From the NCBI GenBank assembly GCA_003427395.1, contig BFEA01000121.1, positions 767,931 through 794,913 of the forward strand: DNA of 26,983 nt, written 5' to 3'. This document shows positions 20,614-26,983 of the stretch, piece after piece. The notes beneath the pieces are model-generated. The model was not told the origin of the DNA, did not search any database, and saw only the letters and a list, made by a program, of their open reading frames with translations. This DNA is from Chara braunii. Lineage: Eukaryota; Streptophyta; Charophyceae; Charales; Characeae. Positions within the stretch are counted from its first letter, which is position 1, and every line of letters begins with the position of its first letter. The translations under genes and the position numbers were made by a program.

Positions 20614-21420
20614 TCAGGGGGCAACGTCTTCCTTCGACAGCTCGTACAGCCGGTACAGATCGTCTATATAAGTCGGGCCCCGGCCTACCTCCCGTCGAAT
20701 GACGTCCTATAAGACGTGGTCATTGATTAGTGGAATCCTTGGCCTCGTCATCAAAGTTGCGTGTAGTACGCGTAGTACCTTATACCTCTCCCTGCTGTCA
20801 AACGGCCCTATTTCCAGCAAGATTCGGTAGTACTCCTTGTAAGCCATTGTTTTTTCGAAAGTTAGGTCGGCCAGGGCCGCTACTGCCTGCCTGACATGCG
20901 TCTCGCCACCCATCCTTTGTAGTATAAAGGGCGACAACCTCATTTATACGTTCTCACTAGGTAGACTAAAGGTTCCTACCATAGCCACCCTTAGACCCGT
21001 CGTTACTTCGTCCCGCTCAGGATCGGCGAACTCGAATCCCGCCTGCCATACTAGCTGTCAGGCGCCCTCGAACATACCCATCGGGTCTCCTCCTGATGGT
21101 AATGTGACCCCAAAGGTGTGCCACCCATCCTTCGATAGGTACAACCGCCCCTTTGTACGTACGTGCCCTCACGGATCCGGATCCCATCCGCCCTACTCCC
21201 CTTCCGCATGCCATTCCACTTCGATTACCAGGTACCCAGTGTTCTAAAAAAACTCGATTCCGACCCAGTCCACTACAGGATTCCGGATTTCGTTCTGGGT
21301 CGCCATACTGATTTCTATGTCGCCTTCTCATTCCCTTGGTGGCTCAATTCCCAGTGGGCAGTCTTCAAGCAACGCCCTTCTTCGGGTCACCTCGTACTGC
21401 CCTTCTTGTCTTACTTCCTT
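20614..21420 (-). pseudogene. Module 3 of the repeat polyprotein
   Basis: A single frame across the unit, broken only by stops. It reads RRALLEDCPLGIE (start, near 21375), VVDWVGIEFF, GRLYLSKDGWHTFGV, SGGDPMGMFEGA, LVWQAGFEFADPERDEVTTG, LSPFILQRM, then MAYKEYYRILLEIGPFDSRE (GPF at 20800-20808), VLRVLHATL and DVIRREVGRGPTYIDDLYRL, ending at a TGA, 20614-20616. Stops: TGA 21328, TAG 21244, TAG 21193, TGA 21169, TGA 21058, TAA 20944, TAG 20707. This is the best-preserved full-length unit for defining the module. The YIDDLYRLYE tail is not an RT motif; it matches YIDDVFKLFE in module 2. No function assigned. Confidence 0.68.
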
Positions 21421-21589
21421 GCCTACGATCAGCGGTTGTGCCCACAGTAGTCGGGCGCCCCTCCCATGTTTTAATCCTCATGCGCGCCCTGCTTAGCTAA
21501 TGTACATGCCTCCTACCCTACGTTACCCCTTAGTTTACATACACCCCCCTTTTTTTTTGTTTCCTCATGGTTTCCGAGCTCCCTGTCTA

Positions 21590-22480
21590 TTAGTCGAACC
21601 ACATTACCTCAAAGAGTTTAAAAACGTCATCTATGTAGGACAGAACGGTTGTTGTTTCCCAGTTAATTATGGCATCCCAGGTTTCCACATCCACCTCTAA
21701 ACGATCATACTTACTTATTCTAAAAATGGTGAGGAGCTCCCAGGCTCTATCGCCGTAGAAGGGCTCGTGGTTCAACGAGGTCCTATAAAACTCCTCGGTT
21801 AACCAGGCACATTCTATGTGCATCCATTCCATGGAATCAGTCACGCTTAAAATGTGGTCAAACCCCCCAAACCAATCGACCACGAACCCCGACACCCAGA
21901 CCATTGTTCGTAGGCGGGGAGGCTTAAGTTTCTTCCATCCTCCTATCACGACCCTTCTACTGACTTCATCCCACCCTTCACTAGCGAACCTCTCGCCCTC
22001 CTTTCGGGTCCTTGCCTCCGCATTTCCAATAAGTCACATCGGATCATGTCCTGCTGCTAGTGCAGTGTAAAACAAGTGTCACCCTTTCTCAGAAAGAACG
22101 ATCGTTCCGACTGATTTCATCTTTCCTTCCGTGATCTTGTCTCATCCTTCCTCTTCCCTTATCGGGTTTCAGATCCGTTCTATCCATAGGTATGATAGTT
22201 CCGGGGCAACTTCAAACTCAACCCAATCGCACGTGGTTCCTCTCCATTCGTTTTCCGTTGGTATAAGCATTTTTATCGCCTCTCTGAGTTGCCTTGGCTT
22301 CCATCCTTTGAAAGGGCAGTCCATCAGCAATTGCTCTTTAGCCATCATCTCTTCCTGCACAACGTCGGTCACTCGTTTCCCTCAAATAAGTTCCTTTCCT
22401 TAGAAATCTCAGTCCTCTATCTTGTTCCCTTCATCGTCGCCACTGAGGTTATCCTCTCCGTCGTATAACAATTCTCTCAC
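21590..22480 (-). pseudogene. Module 2 of the repeat polyprotein
   Basis: One frame from the acidic link VRELLYDGEDNLSGDDEG (near 22470) through KEQLLMDCPFKGWKPRQLRE, TTCDWVEFEVAPELSYLWIE, GTIVLSEKG, LFYTALAAGHDPM, EGERFASEGWDEVSRRVVIG and LRTMVWVSGFVVDWFGG. The signature EFYRTSLNHEPFYGDRAWEL follows (EPF at 21758-21766), then TTTVLSYIDDVFKLFE and a TAA at 21590. About seven internal stops, mostly TGA; several sit where a CGA Arg codon would fit. The CPF start, GHDPM middle and GPF-like end line up with module 3 in order and spacing. Confidence 0.68.
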
Positions 22481-23206
22481 CCCTTCCCGGAAGGTCCCCC
22501 TACTGCCACATTTCTATAAACTATCCCCCCGTGTATCGGGCTAGGGACATAGACATTATCTATACTAAGGCAATTTAACATCTCGGCTAGTTCCCTTGCT
22601 CAATTTCCTTCAAAGGGCCCCATTTTCACAGACAGCTGGAAGAACTCCTGTCTGGCGCACTGGTACAACTCAAGGTTGGTCATGGACTGACATATCTGCA
22701 CCAACCTACTCTGGATCTCGAAGACTGTGTCCACCAGAAAATGAGGTAACACGCATCTCATTGTTTTGACGGGCCATCTCACATTCTCCCTATCTCCGAG
22801 TTCCACTCGCACATCTACCCTTTCCATTTTCATCTCCGCCCACTGACATGCGGTCTATATAACCTCCCTCTTTGCCTTCCTAAACAGTTCGCCCGGGGCG
22901 GTCTCTAGCACCAGATCCACAACCATAGCATTTTCCCAATCCTAGGACAAGTAGACCCACCCTCGGGCTTCCACCATCCCACGGAATTCCAAATCCATCA
23001 AGCTTCGCGACAATCTCATTAGACTTACCTTAGTCCATATCATCTCTATCTAGAGGAATGTGTCCCCCTCGTCCAGCATTACAGTTTGGTAGGTTGGCTC
23101 TAGGTTTGTCCATGTTCCTTCTTCCGGGAGGACGACCGATACCCCGTCCTTTACATCTACCGACATTTTCGGGCCGCTGGAATAGATTGGAGACGTCAGT
23201 CAACGC
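22481..23206 (-). pseudogene. Module 1 of the repeat polyprotein
   Basis: One frame reads VSVVLPEEGTWTNLEPTYQT, GDTFL, ARGWVYLS, VVDLVLETAPGELFRKAKRE, MERVDVRVELGDRENVRWPV, VLPHFLVDTVFEI and ARQEFFQLSVKMGPFEGN (GPF at 22612-22620). After a TGA at 22600-22602 it reads ARELAEMLNCLSIDNVYVP and is then lost to a frameshift near 22480 before the acidic link into module 2. Stops: TAG 23050, TAG 22942, TAG 22855, TGA 22600. In module 2 the position of that TGA is Arg (GDRAWELL), which supports a former CGA here. Confidence 0.65.
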
Positions 23207-24050
23207 ACCATCTTGTTTTTCCAGCACCCGATTCCTGTTTTCATAAGAGAGCACCGAACTGACCCTCGGTCAGTTCAATTTACGTCCTAGATGAGAATTA
23301 TTTCAAACCCCTAATCCAGATATCCCTAATCTACCTTCCCATTCCTAAGTGCCACATTCCCAAAGCACCTCCGGTCGGCCATCATATCTTACATTCCATC
23401 TCTTGGTTTCATTCCAGCTGACCTCTATCCTCCTTGCTTTCAATCATCTCTCACTCGTATAGACATAGGCAGGGAGGTGGGAATAAACTAGGATCATTGC
23501 CCCATCCAGCAACTCAGACCTCAGCTAACCTTTACAGAGGGGGAATACAAAAAAAAAAAAAAAGTCCAAGCAATCTCACATACAGATCGGTCATTTTCTC
23601 ACCAACCTTCCCCAATGTGGTCTCTCCGCTGGTTCGGTAGAGTTTTATCCCATACCTCAAGTGCAGCTCAATCGTCACGAGCGCGGTACTCAGGCTCCAG
23701 GCAGGGTGATACCCCTCTCCATTCGCCCAAAATACCCCATCCTGTTTTGTCGCTCTTGCATACGCTCGTTGGCACCGGGAATCACCCTGCGCACCCCGCT
23801 AGGAGCAAAAGTCAGTCGTTCGGGCATTCATTTTCATCGGTCTGATCCCCTGCCGTACTATGAGAGGCTACTGATTGTCTTTGAGGCCCCCTCCTTGCCC
23901 CACATGCAACGGTCCTCTTCCGTCTGTTGACAAGCAGCCGCCCCGCCTGAGGAGACATTTCTCATCTCGTCTGGGCAAGGTGTCAAGCCATACTCGGTCC
24001 GCCTGGGAGGGAGTGCTACTAATCAAACGGCGAGGCCGACTCCTGCCTGA
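23207..24050 (-). pseudogene. Decayed coding scraps upstream of module 1
   Basis: Protein-like phrases appear in changing minus-strand frames. Toward lower coordinates: PSGVRRVIPGANERMQERQN and MGYFGRMERGITLPG (near 23.8-23.7 kb); EYRARDD.AALEVWDKTLPN (23.7-23.6 kb), with a TGA at the dot; then an A/T homopolymer (about 23550). After it come LLDGAMILVYSHLPAYVYTS, RIEVSWNETKRWNVRYDGRP and LSYENRNRVLEKQDGALTDV, which runs toward module 1 through a frame change near 23190. They look like the N-terminal part of the same polyprotein, possibly a more decayed fifth unit, but I could not align them to the module motifs. Confidence 0.45.
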
Positions 24051-26189
24051 CAGCCCGGTGGCCCAACCTCCCACACATGAGACCCGACGACACTAGAATA
24101 GAAACAACTTTTCGCAACCCGCCCCAGCTGGTTCAGACTCATCCTTTCCTTCCGAAAGGCAAGATGCTCAATTTCCTCTCATGCAGATCATTCCCAAGTG
24201 GGACACATATAGTACAAGTGTTTTTCCCTTGGTGCACCCAACGCTTCCTACTCATTCCTCACGGTTTTCTCTCAGGACAATGAGTGTCATTCCCCTCACT
24301 TCCATACACATTGGTTGGTTCCTTTTCATGAGTGTCTTCAAGGGTGAGCTAGTTTTCTTAGGAATCTTGCAACTCCCTTCATTCCTTTTTTTTTTGTTTG
24401 TTTGTCCTTTCATAGGGCAGGATTGTTCCTTCTTGATGACCTGCTGTGTTCATGTAGGTTCCTTTAAGTATCTCAAGTGTATAGTGCATGAGTCTGCTGG
24501 GCTTGGAAGAAGAAGAGAGAAGAGCACCCAATCGGCCGGATCACTCCGCCGCGGGATTTTCATTGGACCCCGGCCGAAACCGAAGCATCAACCGCCTGCC
24601 AGATAACTAGAGCCCTTCTTTTACACGAAAAGGAAGGGTCGACTTGCGACTTGTCTGAGGCTTCCCCGGATTGGCAAACCTTAGCACCGGAGGAGGGGGG
24701 TATAGAGCCACTCCACAAAAAAGTGAGTTGATCAAGTGTGTAGCATGCATGTTATACCATCAGGCCTGACCATGCCATGCGCCCAACCACTCTCAAATTT
24801 TATTCTCTCTAAGGAAAGAGCAAGCTCAAGTCCAATTTCTTTCTCTTCGGTTGTTTACACGGTCACACGTAGGGCGACCCCCTCCGGAATCACAAGGTTC
24901 AATTTAACCCCATACCCGGCACCTCCACCATTTTTTGTAGGGCCGTACCCTGTTAAACTTTCGAGTCTGAGTCGACCCCACTGCGGATCCCTGTTAGCTC
25001 TGCTCTGCCTGCACTCATGCTTAGGCCATGAAGCGTTCGTCTTATGGCCACCTCCACCTAGTGTTTTGAGATGGATGGGGATGGGTCATTTTGCGAGAGA
25101 GCTTTGACATTGGGGATGAAACTCCGCCCTCTTGCCGGATGGTAGTCTTCCTAACTTGTTCGTCAAAAGTGGTGTTTCTTGATGCTTTGAGGTGTTATCA
25201 TGCAATTGCTTCTTCCAATACTCACGCAGTCCCAGGAGTTTATTGAGATTTTGTCTTCTCTTATGTGTAGGCCAAGCATTCTCCTTGGGCCACACATGCA
25301 TGCACCAAGCGGGGAGTCCTCACAACCTCATTCAGCCCGCGACCGCGCTTCGGCTCTGGCCCGCGGACCATGTCTCAAGGTCCCCCTACGCCTCCCTAGG
25401 GCTTTTGCCGCTCTCATTTTGGCCATCCTACTCGTGCCTTTCGTGGTCGCAAACATCATGCACGTTTTTCCTTGGTCCAACCTATGCATTTGTCTTATAC
25501 ACGCCTTAACCTTTTCGGGGCCCCATCCCGCATACACGCCCAAAATTTTCATTTTTAATCTAGGCGGCCTTCTTGGTCACCTCATATCTTTGCAATTTGC
25601 TATAGCTGACTTTGCTTTGCACAAACATGCTTAAGAACTTATTCAAGGGCAAGGGTTAAGTCCACAACCCGTTTTACCTCAGTCCCACTTTCTCTTTGCC
25701 GCGTGGCATCCCTGAGACTTATTCCCGCTCAATGACTTTTTAGGCTACTTACCTGCACAATCAACACAATTTATGCGAAGCATCCCCCACGTGGGGTCAA
25801 CTCATAATCCCTCCCACAAGCCTAAGTTCACTTTTCCTTAGCCCTTTGTGCTTTCCTTTTCCTTCCTCAGTCCAGACCAATCTCTTCCCTTAGTCGCTCA
25901 GTCGGGATAATGGCTGAGTCAACTGACTTTACTTTAAGTACCAACTCTTTTTTGTCCTTTTTCGGACTTGCCTCCTTCCAATTTCTCAAGTGTCTTTTCC
26001 TTTCCTTTTTGGCGGCACAAGGGACCGGCAGCCCTCCCCTTGCCCCCTTTCTCCACCAAGTGAGACAACTTTCTTTCACTGTTCGTTCCCTGACAATATA
26101 ACAAGTGAGTGGGGCGAACGGTTAGTTATATGCCAAGAGGGAGGAGGTAAGGTCAAGTTTTTAGAACGTGGGAGAAGGATGACGACGGG
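24051..26189. other. No feature recognised
   Basis: T/C-rich on the plus strand. Open frames exist on both strands (144 codons at 25200-25634 plus, 74 codons at 25328-25552 minus, 70 codons at 25867-26079 minus), but none has a recognisable motif, and their composition follows the strand bias. An upstream LTR or leader of the element could be hidden here, but no partner copy was found elsewhere in the window. Confidence 0.5.
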
Positions 26190-26260
26190 GAGAGGGAGGC
26201 GGCGGTGAAGGAAGAAGAAGAGGAGGCAAGAGAGAGGAGAAGAAAAAGGANAGNGANNNN

Positions 26261-26327
<67 letters not shown>

Positions 26328-26378
26328 NANNNTCCTNATCNNNTNGTNCNTNANTNNTCCNNNCGNNCTNCCNNAGGT
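26190..26378. repeat. Purine-rich tract and (GA)n microsatellite with ambiguous bases
   Basis: GGA/GAA-rich sequence leads into GA dinucleotides at about 26261-26326. Scattered N at 26251-26260 and 26328-26374 flank the dinucleotide run, so base calls here are unreliable. Confidence 0.95.
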
Positions 26379-26457
26379 TCCCTTTTTATACCGTGATTCT
26401 TCGTGCCTTTGGTCATGGCCTTTGGTTGGTGAACGAGATGAAGGAGAAAGGGGGTGC

Positions 26458-26983
26458 GAGGCGGTTGGATATGGCGGATGGTTGAGGAAGATGGAGGAGG
26501 AAGATGGTGTGAGGTGGTTGACTAGGACGGATGGGTGAGGAAGATGGAGGAGGGAGATGGGGTGAGGTGGTTGGCTACGACGAATGGGTGAAGAAGATGG
26601 AGGAGGAAGTCGGCGTGAGGTGGTTGGCTATGGTGGATGGATGAAGAAGATGGAGGAGGAAGTCGGCGTGAGGTGGTTGCCTATGGTGGATGGATGAAGA
26701 AGATGGAGGATGAAGATGATGGGATGCGGTTCGGCTATGGTGGATGGATGAAGAAGATGGAGGAGGGAGATGATGTGTGGTGGTTAGCTATGGTGAATGG
26801 GTGAAGAAGATGATGTGAGGTGGTTGGCTATGGTAGATGGGTGGAGAAGATGGAGGGAGGAGGAAGATGGTGTGAGGCGGTTGGTTACGGTGGATGGGTG
26901 AAGAAGATGGAGGATGAAGATGATGGGATGTGGTTCGGCTATGGTGGATGGGTGGAGAAGATGGAGGATGAAGATGGTATGAG
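26458..26983. repeat. 53-bp minisatellite running off the window end
   Basis: The word GAGGTGGTTGGCTA and variants recurs with an exact 53-bp period at 26458, 26511, 26564, 26617, 26670, 26723 and 26776. After that a shortened unit breaks the phase, and the array continues to the last base. The linking sequence is GATGGAGGAGGAAGATGG. The period is not a multiple of three, so it is not a coding repeat. Confidence 0.95.

Larger units (their letters stand above)
9957..24050 (-). mobile_element. Giant decayed Ty3/gypsy-like element or compound: 5' module polyprotein, gag-pol and a 3' open region
   Basis: All decayed coding sequence from about 24.05 kb down to 9957 is on the minus strand with only short gaps: about 250-600 bp between the module polyprotein and gag, and about 160 bp between integrase and the third region. 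The gag-pol core (19065 to 12554) is certain as a Ty3/gypsy type because integrase follows RNase H. Inclusion of the two flanking open regions rests only on shared strand, proximity and the same style of decay. No LTR pair, primer-binding site or polypurine tract was found, so the ends are provisional and nested insertion of separate elements remains possible. Confidence 0.55.

Noticed and set aside
20614-20700. YIDD in module 3 considered as an RT catalytic motif
   Set aside because: The surrounding residues match module 2's tail (YIDDVFKLFE), and no other RT motif is nearby. The real RT motif is at 14987-14998.
19702-23206. TGA-rich internal stops considered as a sign of TGA recoding
   Set aside because: TAG and TAA also interrupt the same frames and frameshifts are present. 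The hAT transposase frame next door stays open for more than 860 codons under the standard code and ends at a TGA.
25200-25634. 144-codon plus-strand open frame with a hydrophobic segment
   Set aside because: Isolated, without motif, in T/C-rich DNA that lacks stop codons by composition. The opposite strand is equally open in part. Not enough to call a gene.

Overview
This is eukaryotic, transposon-dominated DNA with no recognisable host housekeeping gene. It holds long microsatellites of many kinds, several minisatellites, a hAT-family DNA transposase of the plant DUF659 type and a decayed Ty3/gypsy gag-pol. This suits a large, repeat-rich green-plant genome. The wording of the integrase and reverse-transcriptase remnants looks to me like elements of charophyte algae (Chara-like), but that is an impression and could not be checked here.

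Layout. 1-926: microsatellites. 927-5110 (+): a hAT transposase whose reading frame breaks at 1119-1124 inside its BED zinc finger. It then runs clean to 3718 and continues as an interrupted low-complexity tail with an AT-hook-like motif to about 5110. 5111-5855: GA, GATA, GT and A tracts, then a perfect 24-bp palindrome in a CCGG-rich cluster. 5856-9956: non-coding, T/C-rich repeat DNA with diverged ~1.4-kb direct copies, ~162-bp tandem copies carrying recurring small hairpins, and minisatellites of 26, 35 and about 62 bp.

9957-24050 (-): one long stretch of decayed coding sequence, all on the minus strand. In transcription order it holds short coding scraps (24.05-23.26 kb), a polyprotein of four diverged ~280-300-residue modules (23.25-19.70 kb), gag with a CCHC knuckle, protease, reverse transcriptase with YIDD, RNase H, integrase with DX35E, and a third open region of unknown function (12.39-9.96 kb). 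That third region is split by a 440-bp palindrome-ended insertion flanked by 9-bp direct repeats. No LTRs, primer-binding site or polypurine tract were found, so whether the outer regions belong to the gag-pol element is inference. In-frame stops in the frames I read are mostly TGA with fewer TAG and TAA, as expected from transitions at CGA, CAG, CAA and TGG codons.

24.05-26.19 kb holds nothing I can assign. 26.19-26.98 kb is purine-rich microsatellite with ambiguous bases followed by a 53-bp minisatellite that runs off the window end. Nothing large here appears able to make a functional full-length protein as written. The least familiar item is the four-module polyprotein placed directly upstream of gag.
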